Of a DNA stretch of 64,000 nucleotides, positions 12,572-24,700 are shown in pieces. Below the pieces are notes generated by a model. It did not search any database and was not told the DNA's origin. It saw nothing but the letters and a program-made list of their open reading frames with translations. How positions within the stretch are numbered: the stretch's first letter is position 1; the number at the start of each line of letters is the position of its first letter. The stretch is taken from positions 14,831,001 through 14,895,000 of the forward strand of contig NC_046681.1 in the NCBI RefSeq assembly GCF_009870125.1. Reading direction: 5' to 3'. The translations under genes were made by a program, and so were the position numbers. The DNA comes from Drosophila pseudoobscura. Taxonomy: Eukaryota > Arthropoda > Insecta > Diptera > Drosophilidae.

Positions 12572-14092
12572 TTAGAACTTTGAGATCCTGGCCGTGTTCA
12601 GGGCCTCGGTCATCAGGCGACCAAAGTCCGAGTGGACCATTGTGAAGAGCTTGACGGCGCGCTCCTGCAAGAATTGGCTGGCCTCGCAAAGGTGCTCCGA
12701 CAGGTTCCGGATGAGGCGCTTGCGTCCGCAGTTGTCCAGGGTGTAGGTCCAAAAGTCGGTCACTTGGCTGAAGTTGTCCTCGGTGTCGCCGCTCATGAAG
12801 CGGTAGACATCGCCCGAGATGGGGCAGCAGGTCTGCAGGGCCAGGGCCCGGGAGCTCTCCTTGGGGCCGCAGAACGAGTTGGGGAAGTAGTTGGGGGCCC
12901 CGTCCTGGTTGTCGGTGACCGTCATGGACCCGTCCCGCTGGAAGTTCTTCACGTGCACGCGGTACGGACAGTTGACGGGAATCTGCATGTAGTTGACGCC
13001 CAAACGATGGCGCTGGGTGTCGCCGTAGGCGAAGAGCCGTCCCTGCAGCATCTTGTCGGGCGAGGGTTCAATGCCCGGAATCATGTGCGCGGGGCTGAAG
13101 GCCAGCTGCTCGACCTCCGTGAAGTAGTTGGTCGGATTGCGGTCGAGCACTAGCTTTCCCACCGGCAGCAGGGGATACTCCTTCTGGGGCCACACCTTGG
13201 TCACGTCGAAGGGATTGAAGCGGCTCTTCTTGGCCTCCTCGTTGAGCATCACCTGGATGTACATGGTCCAGCTGGGATAGTTTCCCTTCTTGATCGAATT
13301 GTACAGATCCCTGATGGCATAGTCCGGATCGTGGGCCATCAGCTCGGAGCATCGTCGTGCGTCCATGTTCTTGATGCCCTGATCCGTCTTGAAGTGGAAC
13401 TTCACGTAGAAGGTCTCACCGTTCGGATTGACCATGCGATAGGTGTGCGCCCCGTACCCATGCATGTGGCGGTAGCCATCGGGCGTGCCCCGATCACTGA
13501 AGTACATCAGCAGGGCGTGCAGCGTCTCGGGGCGCAGGGTCATAAAGTCCCAGAACATGTCGGCGTCCCGTAGATGGGTCTGCGGATTCCGCTTCTGGGC
13601 GTGGATCAGGCTGGGGAACAGCGAGGGATCGCGCACGTAGTAGACGGGCATGTTGCAGCCCACAATGTCCCAGATGCCGTCGTCCGTGTAGAACTTGACG
13701 GCGAAGCCCCGCTGCTCCCGGATGGTGTCCGCGGAGCCGTTCTCTCCGCAGGCCACCGAGAACCGCATGGCGATGGCCGTGCGCTTCCGGACCTTCTCGA
13801 AGAGCGAGCCCGCGCAGAACCGGGTGATGTCGTGGGTGCACTCGAAGTAGCCAAAGGCGCCCGCGCCCTTCGCATAGGCCACCCGCTCCGGTATGCGCTC
13901 CGTGTCGAAGTGCATCACCTCGTCCAGGTAGACAAAGTCCTGCAGCAGGGCTGGTCCCCGCGGCCCCACCGTCATGATGGCATCCTTCACACCCACTGGC
14001 GTACCGCTGGCTGTGGTGCAGTCCTTCTGCACCTCCGAATCGTTGGTCTTGTAGTCGATCAACTGATTCGAGGCCGGATCACGTGAACACAT
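12572..14092 (-). CDS. Catalase-like heme protein lacking distal catalytic residues (CG9314-like)
   Basis: An intronless 506-aa open frame is collinear with animal catalase from MCSRDPAS to the C-terminus. Proximal heme features are present: RLFAY(G)DTQRHRLG carries the Tyr ligand, and the FS of MRFS and the [16 protein letters not shown] and PSWT motifs are kept. Both distal-pocket catalytic residues are replaced. The human His75 position is Tyr73 (codon 13874-13876) and the Asn148 position is Cys146 (codon 13655-13657). Normal dismutation of hydrogen peroxide is therefore unlikely. The protein ends SKF, a weak PTS1-like tripeptide. The gene is GC-rich compared with its surroundings and sits antisense inside the first Hnf4 intron. 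Intronlessness suggests an old retrocopy of Cat. By position it is the orthologue of D. melanogaster CG9314. Confidence 0.9.
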   Translation of the reverse strand: MCSRDPASNQLIDYKTNDSEVQKDCTTASGTPVGVKDAIMTVGPRGPALLQDFVYLDEVMHFDTERIPERVAYAKGAGAFGYFECTHDITRFCAGSLFEKVRKRTAIAMRFSVACGENGSADTIREQRGFAVKFYTDDGIWDIVGCNMPVYYVRDPSLFPSLIHAQKRNPQTHLRDADMFWDFMTLRPETLHALLMYFSDRGTPDGYRHMHGYGAHTYRMVNPNGETFYVKFHFKTDQGIKNMDARRCSELMAHDPDYAIRDLYNSIKKGNYPSWTMYIQVMLNEEAKKSRFNPFDVTKVWPQKEYPLLPVGKLVLDRNPTNYFTEVEQLAFSPAHMIPGIEPSPDKMLQGRLFAYGDTQRHRLGVNYMQIPVNCPYRVHVKNFQRDGSMTVTDNQDGAPNYFPNSFCGPKESSRALALQTCCPISGDVYRFMSGDTEDNFSQVTDFWTYTLDNCGRKRLIRNLSEHLCEASQFLQERAVKLFTMVHSDFGRLMTEALNTARISKF

Positions 14093-15550
14093 TGTTAATT
14101 TCGATTCGATAGCTGCGGCAAGATCTTTGGATTTCGAATTTTTCGTATGTGAATATTATTCCCTGCTAAAAAAGTTTGAACTGTAACCGAAGATGTTTTG
14201 TATTGTAATGATTTTGTACTGGAATGTTAGGAGAGATATCAAGAGTGAAGTTTAATCCAAAGGTAAACTATGATTATTTTTTATGTTAAATATTTGGAAG
14301 GTGGAAAGGTTTTTTTTTGAAAGGCCTTCCCATTCCCCTTCCCACCACATGGAGCACATATTCTTCGTGTACGATATTCTCTGTGCATTTTATCCTTAAT
14401 TTCGCTGTCCGTTACTCGTCTCATTGGCCTGGAATAGAATGATGATTCGTAATCTTCGTGAACAGTTCTTAAGAGAAGGAAGAGATTGTCTATTAACTGA
14501 AATCCCCTCATAATCCTACCAAGAGTAATATATATAAAATACTATGATAGATACGATGGGAACAGTGGAGATTACTGGATAATTGGCCATGCTCATCCCC
14601 CTGCCGAACCATTCCATGTCTTATCTGCAGTACCCACACGGGTGACAGTGAAAGTGATAAACAATCTACAATTTCGCATCAAATAACAACCGACTCTGTG
14701 GGCTCTGTGAGCTCTGTGGGCTCTGTGGGTCGGTCCCCATGGCTCGGCTCGCGACAATCACGAGCGTTCAAAGGTGAAAACGAGGCGTACGAGGGGGGTC
14801 TCTGCGTCAGCGCCAGAGACAGAGCCAGCGCCAGTGGCAGTGGCATGATAAGAGCGGTGTGAAGAGAGACAGAGAAGAGGCATTACACCCATAGTCCCGG
14901 GAAGGCTTATCGGCTGTTCTGGCACTCGAGCGAAAACGCCAAAGGAAACAATAACTGTCTGATAATCAGAAAACATTATCACGAGAGAAGAGCGAATTTT
15001 CACCTATGAGTATGACTATTTCTGAGCAGAATATTTTTTGGCAGAACTTATCGTAGTGTAAATGCTATTTGTGAGCTATTTGGGTTTTTTATCTGCGACT
15101 CCGCAAGTGAATAAAGCACTGAAGATTATGATTTCGGGGTATTTTAGTGTGGGCAGCCTGTACAGTACACACTGCACGTCATGTCTGCAGGGAGAACTGT
15201 AGCTCGCTTTGGTTTATAGCCCCCTTAGGCCATAAAGAGGGCTCTCTGGGGCTCTGGGGCTGTGGGCCTCTGGGCAGGTGTGTCTGGCATACGCATCACT
15301 GATATGGGATCGTAAACCCCACCAAATATCCCCGCCTCCGATGGTCTTGTAATGTGAAACGTTTGGTTGTCAGGCACTTGAATCGCTTGACACCTACAAT
15401 GTGTATAATATTTATAGATCTACAAACGATTACTTCAGCTACGATTATCGGACAATCATTGGAACTTTAATTTTAACGATTCGTTCTATAAGTTTAGTCC
15501 GCCATCGTGGATCGATTGATATATGACAGACAGCCTTCTTTCACTTGCAG
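14093..15550. other. Hnf4 intron 1 remainder
   Basis: No gene is seen between the catalase-like gene and the first coding exon of Hnf4. It includes a short GGGCTCTGTG(A/G) direct repeat at about 14699-14732. The promoter of the minus-strand catalase-like gene should lie just right of 14092, but no clear TATA/Inr pair was found. Confidence 0.5.
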
Positions 15551-15711
15551 TTGGAGGGGCATTACTTTATGACTATGTGATTGGGTCCGTTTTACCCTCA
15601 CCACCCATAACCATATAATGAAGCACCCACAAGATCTGAGGGTCACCGATGGACAGCAGCTATTGAAGATCAACAAGGTGGAGGAAATGGAGCATGAGTT
15701 GCATGAATCTG
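15551..15711 (+). CDS. Hnf4: Hnf4 alternative first coding exon A (MKHPQD start)
   Basis: The acceptor CTTGCAG at 15544-15550 and donor G|GTAAGT at 15711/15712 bound an exon with 67 nt of leader and 94 coding nt. It ends in phase 1, as exon 37471 requires. The 31 residues ([14 protein letters not shown]...) closely resemble the N-terminus I remember for the long-known D. melanogaster HNF4 protein. It has its own acceptor, so it must be fed by an upstream noncoding exon, probably 11017-11658. Confidence 0.88.
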
Positions 15712-18700
15712 GTAAGTGAATATCACTCTGAAAAGAGGTACCTTCCTTCCAATGATTCGTTTTTGGACCAATTAGTGGATAACTTGAGTATTATCTATGA
15801 TCTCATCCTGAGAACACAATCAGCCAACTTTATCTTTTAGTTCTATAAATGGTTTAAAATAGTTATTAGGGACTCCTCGTTTCGTATAGTCTCTGTTTGC
15901 CCACCTTTATGGGATACTTTTACAGCGAATGAGCACCGTCCGCCTGATCAGAAGGCTATCACTGAATGTAAAACCTGTCTACAATCCAGAAGAATTTAAG
16001 TCCTCTTCTACTCTCTGTTAATTCTAAACTGATCTCCGATTGTCCTTGAAAAATTCGCGTGCCGATAAACTTAAAAAAAATGTATGATTTCCACTGCCAA
16101 TCCAGATAATATTTACGATTCAGAAATGATTTCAAATCAGTTTTGTGGCTGCCGTAAACTGTATGACTGTTCAAGGTGCACGATCGTGCGGCTCACCTTT
16201 CTTTGTGGCCAAACACGTGCCACGTGTGGCAGTCAGAAGTGTGTTCCCCTCAATCGTATGGCGGCTTGGCTAGAAGGTAAATTGTAACGAGGGGGAACGT
16301 TGTGAGTTGCTGCCGCGACCGCAACTCCACATTTATACCCGATACTTAGTCAGTATGGCTTTCCTCCGGCAGACGTCGCTAATATTAAACGGCACGACAA
16401 AGAGTTCGTGCGAGAGAGACAGAAAATCAGTATGAACATGTCGTCGGGCGCTGCGTAGCCACTGCAAATTGATTTGTTCCTTTTGGCTATAAAAATGATC
16501 CGATCAGAACCAGATTCATCAATCTGATAGCAATCTGGTCATTCTCTATGATTGCGCTTTTTTAGTTTTCTGGAATCTTCAATATTGTGGATGCCACATA
16601 TTTTCGTCCTTTGTGGAGGTCCCTTCCGCCTCCTGTGGGGCGAAATTTTGAAATGTACGTGTAATAGTGACATATTACAGAAGTCTGGATACAAAATGTC
16701 GTTGCTCTAGCTCTTATAATCTTTGAGCCCTAGGCGCTTATAGGGACGGACAGACAGACGGGGCTCAATCGACTCGGCTATTGATGCTGATCAAGAATAT
16801 ATATACTTTATTATGTCGGAAACAATCCCTCTGGACGTTACACACCTCCATTTTCACCACAAATCTAATATATGTATGTACGCCTACACTCATTTTAAGT
16901 ATCTTGATTTTTATTGCATAATTATTATTTTTGATTTTTATTGAATAATTGTTATTATAATTATTATTCTTGATTTTTTTGAATAATTGTTATTCTTGAT
17001 TTTTTTGAATAATTGTTATTATAACTGTTATTCTTGATTTTTATTGAATAATTGTTATTATAATTGTTATTCTTGATTTTTTTGAATAATTGTTATTATA
17101 ATCGTTATTTTTGATTTTTTTGAATAATTGTTATTATAATTGTTATTCTTGATTTTTTTGAATAATTGTTATTATAACTGTTATTATTGATTTTTATTGA
17201 ATAATTGTTATTATAACTGTTATTCTTGATTTTTATTGAATAATTGTTATTATAATCGTTATTCTTGATTTTTTTGAATAATTGTTATTATAATCGTTAT
17301 TCTTGATTTTTTTGAATAATTGTTATTATAATCGTTATTCTTGATTTTTTTGAATAATTGTTATTATAATTGTTATTCTTGATTTTATTGAATAATTGTT
17401 ATTATAACTGTTATTCTTGATTTTTATTGAATAATTGTTATTATAACTGTTATTCTTGATTTTTATTGAATAATTGTTATTATAATCGTTATTCTTGATT
17501 TTTTTGAATAATTGTTATTATAACTGTTATTCTTGATTTTTTTGAATAATTGTTATTATAATCGTTATTCTTGATTTTTTTGAATAATTGTTATTATAAT
17601 TGTTATTCTTGATTTTTATTGAATAATTGTTATTATAATCGTTATTCTTGATTTTTTTGAATAATTGTTATTATAATCGTTATTCTTGATTTTTTTGAAT
17701 AATTGTTATTATAACTGTTATTCTTGATTTTTATTGAATAATTGTTATTATAATCGTTATTCTTGATTTTTTTGAATAATTGTTATTATAATTGTTATTC
17801 TTGATTTTTATTGAATAATTGTTATTATAATCGTTATTCTTGATTTTTTTGAATAATTGTTATTATAATTGTTATTCTTGATTTTTATTGAATAATTGTT
17901 ATTATAATCGTTATTCTTGATTTTTTTGAATAATTGTTATTATAATCGTTATTCTTGATTTTTTTGAATAATTGTTATTATAATCGTTATTCTTGATTTT
18001 TTTTGAATAATTGTTATTATAACTGTTATTCTTGATTTTTGTTGAATAATTGTTATTATAATCGTTATTCTTGATTTTTATTGGATAATTGTTATTATAA
18101 TCGTTATTCTTGATTTTTTTGAATAATTGTTATTATAATTATTATTCTTGATTTTTATTGAATAATTGTTATTATAACTGTTATTCTTGATTTTTATTGA
18201 ATAATTGTTATTATAATCGTTATTCTTGATTTTTTTTAATAATTGTTATTATAATCGTTATTCTTGATTTTTTTGAATAATTGTTATTATAATCGTTATT
18301 CTTGATTTTTTTGAATAATTGTTATTATAATTGTTATTCTTGATTTTTATTGAATAATTGTTATTATAATCGTTATTCTTGATTTTTTTGAATAATTGTT
18401 ATTATAATTGTTATTCTTGATTTTTATTGAATAATTGTTATTATAACTGTTATTCTTGATTTTTATTGAATAATTGTTATTATAACTGTTATTCTTGATT
18501 TTTATTGAATAATTGTTATTATAATCGTTATTTTTGATTTTTTTGAATAATTGTTATTATAACTGTTATTCTTGATTTTTTTGAATAATTGTTATTCTTG
18601 ATTTTTTTTGAATAATTGTTATTATAACTGTTATTCTTGATTTTTATTGAATAATTGTTATTATAATTGTTATTCTTGATTTTTTTGAATAACTGTTATT

Positions 18701-21700
18701 ATAATCGTTATTCTTGATTTTTTTGAATAATTGTTATTATAATTGTTATTCTTGATTTTTATTGAATAATTGTTATTATAATCGTTATTCTTGATTTTTT
18801 TGAATAATTGTTATTATAATTGTTATTCTTGATTTTATTGAATAATTGTTATTATAACTGTTATTCTTGATTTTTATTAAATAATTGTTATTATAATCGT
18901 TATTCTTGATTTTTTTGAATAATTGTTATTATAATTGTTATTCTTGATTTTTATTGAATAATTGTTATTATAATCGTTATTCTTGATTTTTTTGAATAAT
19001 TGTTATTATAACTGTTATTCTTGATTTTTATTGAATAATTGTTATTATAACTGTTATCCTTGATTTTTATTGAATAATTGTTATTATAACTGTTATTCTT
19101 GATTTTTATTAAATAATTGTTATTATAATCGTTATTCTTGATTTTTTTGAATAATTGTTATTATAATTGTTATTCTTGATTTTTATTGAATAATTGTTAT
19201 TATAATCGTTATTCTTGATTTTTTTGAATAATTGTTATTATAATTGTTATTCTTGATTTTTATTGAATAACTGTTATTATAATCGTTATTCTTGATTTTT
19301 TTGAATAATTGTTATTATAATTGTTATTCTTGATTTTTATTGAATAATTGTTATTATAATCGTTATTCTTGATTTTTTTGAATAATTGTTATTATAATTG
19401 TTATTCTTGATTTTATTGAATAATTGTTATTATAACTGTTATTCTTGATTTTTATTGAATAATTGTTATTATAACTGTTATTCTTGATTTTTATTAAATA
19501 ATTGTTATTATAATCGTTATTCTTGATTTTTTTGAATAATTGTTATTCTTGATTTTTATTGAATAATTGTTATTATAATCGTTATTCTTGATTTTTTTGA
19601 ATAATTGTTATTATAACTGTTATTCTTGATTTTTATTGAATAATTGTTATTATAATTGTTATTCTTGATTTTTTTGAATAATTGTTATTCTTGATTTTTA
19701 TTGAATAATTGTTATTATAATTGTTATTCTTGATTTTTATTGAATAATTGTTATTATAACTGTTATTCTTGATTTTTATTGAATAATTGTTATTATAATT
19801 GGTATTTTTGATTTTTTTGAATAATTGTTATTATAATTGTTATTCTTGATTTTTTTGAATAATTGTTATTATAACTGTTATTCTTGATTTTTATTTTTGA
19901 TTTTTATTTTTGATTTTAATTTTGAGATATACGTTTTATAGTGAGATCTAACAGGATACCAAATTTGGTTAATCTAGCCTTTATAGTCTCTGAGATTTGT
20001 GGATGCCCCAGATTGTAGATTGTGGATGCCACAGGTTTTCGCCGTTTGTGGAGGCGGAAGTGAGCAGGGCGAAGTTTTGAAATATACTTGTAGCAGTGGC
20101 ATATCACAGAAGGCCGGATATAAAATTTCGTTGCTCTAGCTCTTATAGTTTTTGAGCACTAGGCGATCATAGGGACGGACGGACAGACAGACAGGGCTCA
20201 ATCGACTTGGCTATTGATGCTGATCAAGAATATATGTACATATATACTTTATGAGGTCGGAAAAAATTCCTTCTGGACGTTACACACATTCATTTTCATC
20301 ACAAATCTAATATACCCCTATACTCATTTTGAGTATCGGGTATAAAAATAGAGCGCTTATAGCCTTGATAAGACCGAGCCGCTTTTCGAAAACCGATAGG
20401 CACCTGCAATCATTATAAATGTTTATAATTTGTTTATTGATTAGGAAAAACTTGTTGCTGCCGCTGCCGCTGCCACTGCCACTGCTGCCACTCTGTAGCT
20501 CTGTTCAGGGAGTTGTAATCGAAACAGAAACTGAAGCCTCTGTTGGGGCTGAAGCTTCCATGAATTATTGTAAAAGTAGGAGCCTGGCTGGGCTGTAAAG
20601 TGTATGGAAAACCATGGGGAAAACGCGCACAAAATTAAGCGAAGTAAAACGTAATCGTAATGTTTAACTTAACCCAAGGGTTAAATATGCGCAACAGCAA
20701 ACACAACCGAGCCCCGAGAGCCCTGAGAGCCCCAAGCCCCAAACGACAGTCCGTCAGCCTCAGCGCTTTTACTCGTTGAATATTTATAGAGAGACACGAC
20801 ACCGACGATCACACAGGGAGGCCCCTCTGGGCTGTACCTGAAGCTCTAGACGAAGCTCCGATGGGGACGGACTAGTGTCACCTTAGTCGCTGGATGTCAT
20901 GACGGGGTTCGTTCTCTCATTTCGTATTTAAGTTTTTGATTTCCAAGACACCCCAAACGGAGGTGGAGGAGCCTCCTTCGAGGCTCTAGCAATATGCATA
21001 GAGGGGTACTGTTCAGAGGCCCCATATAAACTGGGGGACAGACTGACAGGCCTAGCGACTCTCCCCACAAACACACACATATCCCCATGGTTCGGCTGAT
21101 ATGATATACATATAGAGGGGGGGTTATCGCCCAGACGCGAACTCCGCTACGATTTGCATTTTGCCTTCGCTTTGGATCTCATTTCGGGGTGTGGGTCTTT
21201 CAATTCATTGAGTTTTTCGTTTTGTTTTTTGTTTTGGTTCAGTCATTTTATAATTAAAAATAAGAATTACTCTACGGTATCTAGATGAACGGCAGACAAA
21301 CTTAGGAAATAACCCACATTTCGTATTTATTTTTTACTTCTCTTTCTGCTTCTTATTGTAGTGTTTCAAACCGATATCCGCTTCTGACATTTATTAATTT
21401 CCATAAAGATAATACCAGGGGCCTTGCCTTGCGTCATCTGTATTTGTGTGTGTGTGTGTGCCTGTGTGATATACGTATAAACTATATAGAATTATATCTT
21501 CCAAGGGTTTCACAATTCCGAAGGCATATCGTCAGATAACGATGGATACTACTAGAGCTGGCAATACTCGTACTCTTTATGTTGACACCGCAGTGTTTGT
21601 TTTGGGGGCCAATGATATTTATTAGCCATATAAAATAAGGGATTTCGTATGGATATAGCCCTTAAAATAGAGTAAAATACCCCTGTCTCCTACCCCTAAT

Positions 21701-24700
21701 TACTCGGAAACTCATTTGTACCTATATTCGAATTGATTTGCTTAATTAAAAAGCTCCTACAAACCTTATTCCAAATCATTCCTTAAGTAATACATAATCG
21801 TTGCATTATCTATTAAAAGATGTAAGCTAAAATTTAAAAGTAAAGCATTTTAAAGACTGTTTGACCCTTCAATAAATTATACTCTCAGACTTGACTCTTT
21901 TAAGCAGCACCCGTGCCCGTGCGGTGCCTTAGGCTTATGTAAAACTCTAGAACTCAAGTCGTACCTCAATGAGCGCTAAAAGAAGCTTTGCGAAAAGAAA
22001 AAGCTTCTTCCAGTCAAGTGTCTGTGGGATGGGGAGTGGGGAGTGGCGTAGGGTTCTCTCGGAAGATTTGCTCCTTACACAACAAGCCACTTGCTCGACT
22101 ATCCTCACACTTGAGCTAATTTTTCAATTAGCCAAAGCTGCTGCCGCCAGCCCTACTGCTATTCAATTGCGATGCTTTCTTATTTTTACACGCAGGAGAT
22201 CGCACAGAGATCTCACGGATGCAGCAGGTCGCAGAGGCGAGGGGAGAGAGGGACTGCGGAACGAGGCAAACTACTCAGCCGCCATGTGGACACATTTCAC
22301 TTAAAGTTGTCGCCGCTAAATGAAGTGTAAATAGTAAATTGCAGTCAAACATTATGAGTATCATAATCATCGTGGCACTCATCATCATCATCATCATTAT
22401 CGTGGCGTTGCATCGTCGTTGCATTCATGTCACAGTCAGCAGAAAGGCACTACAATGAATGATCATGATCATGAATCCGATGACGAACAACACATGCAAA
22501 TCACATGTGCATCCTATGGATATGTACATACTCGTATGTTCGAGTACAAGTGCTGCCTGGTTGGTGGTTTCGGGCTGTGTTGTCTCTCTATAAAAATGTA
22601 TGCAAATAAAATAATAATTTTCGCACAGTATTTACTTAACGAATTCCCCAAGAAAACGACAGAGAGAGAGAGAGAGGCAGGGAAAGAGAGGCAAAAGAAA
22701 GAGGGATATGTTTGGCTTGGCTAATTTTTCCATAATTCTCTGGAACTGACAATCTGGAAAGGGCCCCAAGCGAGGGCCACATGTGTGCGTGTGTGCGGCC
22801 GGGGAAAAGCGACAGCCATCAACAGCCATGAACATGACATGCATTTTATTTTAATTCTAGTTTTTCCTTTCTTCGTGCACACCACACCCCATGCAGGAAA
22901 CGTGTGTATCTCTCAGATACAAACAGTAAGCGATTTGGAGTCAAATTCGGATTATTACATGAGTGATTCATTCATTCATTTATTCATTCATACAGCAAGC
23001 CAAATGGTTGATAGTTCTGATCGGTGCGGATCATCGGTTTTTTGTTTTGTTTCAAACAAAAACATATGCGTCACATAGTGATCGTATGTCTCCACAAGCA
23101 GACCACAGATAAGGGATATATGTATGTCTGGTATATATACAAATAATGTATCTGAGGGCGACACATTTTGTAATTGCAATTAATGCAATCACTCAACCAG
23201 CATATGGAGGGGGATAATCGTCATCTGGATGATGTTTTGCATACGGCCATCAGAGGAACAGAACCATAGACCATGCGAAAGAATCACAGCATGAGAGAGT
23301 GAGAGATACAGAAAGAGGGGGTACAGATGAGAGAGATATAAGATTTAAACTCAATGGAAAATAAAAGAAAGATCTGTCGGCTTCACACTCTGAAGAAGTC
23401 TGTTGAAAGAACCTGTAAGGAGAAGTCACAGCAGATCGTGTAGAATCTGTCAAAATTCTGTCTTTCGAATTGGCCCCATAAATGGTAGTTCCTTGTGAAG
23501 TGAAACGTTTTCTGTTCAAGTAAGTCAACAAAATGGGGGTAAAATTCTTTGTTTATATCTGTATAGTCTCTGGAAAGACTCAATCTGAAAGGAAACTGCA
23601 AGAGAGATCTGTTTAGGAGGCAACGAAGAAGGATTCAAGCTCTGAAAAGTCACAACATATCTTGTTCTGTCTTTCGAATTCTTTTGGTTCATATTGATCC
23701 AATAGAGGGTAATTCCCTGTGTAAAGTGCAGTGTGGTGTGTGAATCTCACACTCCATGCCTCCATAATTCCATCACGTTTCCGCAATGATGACGATCATG
23801 ATCATGATCACGATGATGATGGTGTGATGGTGGATGTTGACGATGACGCCAATCGGCGGGCATTCGAAGTGAAATGGAATGGAATGAATGCAAAGTATGA
23901 ACGAGTGTACACAATGAGTCTTGTGGAGCTCTGTTTCGTCACAGAAATTCCGCCGTATAAAGTACGAGTACACAGTGGAATGAAAGAGACTGCGATTGTG
24001 CATGCGAAAGAGATGGCAAGTAAGCCAGCGAGAGAGCAAGGGAGAGAGAGGGAGGAAAATTATAATCAATTGAATCAGATTCAAAACCAAAACAAAGCAT
24101 TTGAAGATCTTTCGGCACTCTATCCGTCGATCCTATCTATAGGGATTCTCTGAAGAACTGTGGTCTCTGTCACATACAACACTTCTCTGTTGTTGTTGCA
24201 CTTCTGATAAGCGGGGTGGGTGCCTTGAACGGCTTAGCTTGCCCCAGCTTAAGGCGCTTACTAATCGACTCAACCGAAGATACTACATGCTCTACGTATA
24301 TATTTACATATACATATGTATGTATATCAACAATAACAGCGACCTATTATACGACGAGTGCAGCTCTGCTCTGCTGTTGCTACTGGGGATCTGTCTATCT
24401 GTCTTTCTCATGCACTGCTGTCCCTTGTCTCTGTCTCTGTCCCTGTCTCTGTCTATCGCTGTCTGTGCCGGCGAGGCTGCAGCTCCGGTTTTGATAAGCA
24501 GCGGCCTGGCTATACGGAGGAGACGATACCAGACGGAGAGCCCTCGACTCTTGTGTTTGTCGAGCTGAAAGTGAAGTGATCTACAAATACGGGGGAATAG
24601 TGGAAAATGCTTTTCTAGGAGACAGCAAGAAGCAAGTGCTCGTGGAAAACGATTTTCCAGGAGAAGATATATCTAACTGAAAAGGAATCCAAGAGAAAAA

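Noticed and set aside
12632-14086. Several long plus-strand frames
   Set aside because: They are shadows of the GC-rich catalase-like gene on the minus strand.
23731-24153. 140-codon frame with Asp/His repeats in an Hnf4 intron
   Set aside because: It is a GATCAT/GATGAT low-complexity translation without a proper start, domain or splice partner.
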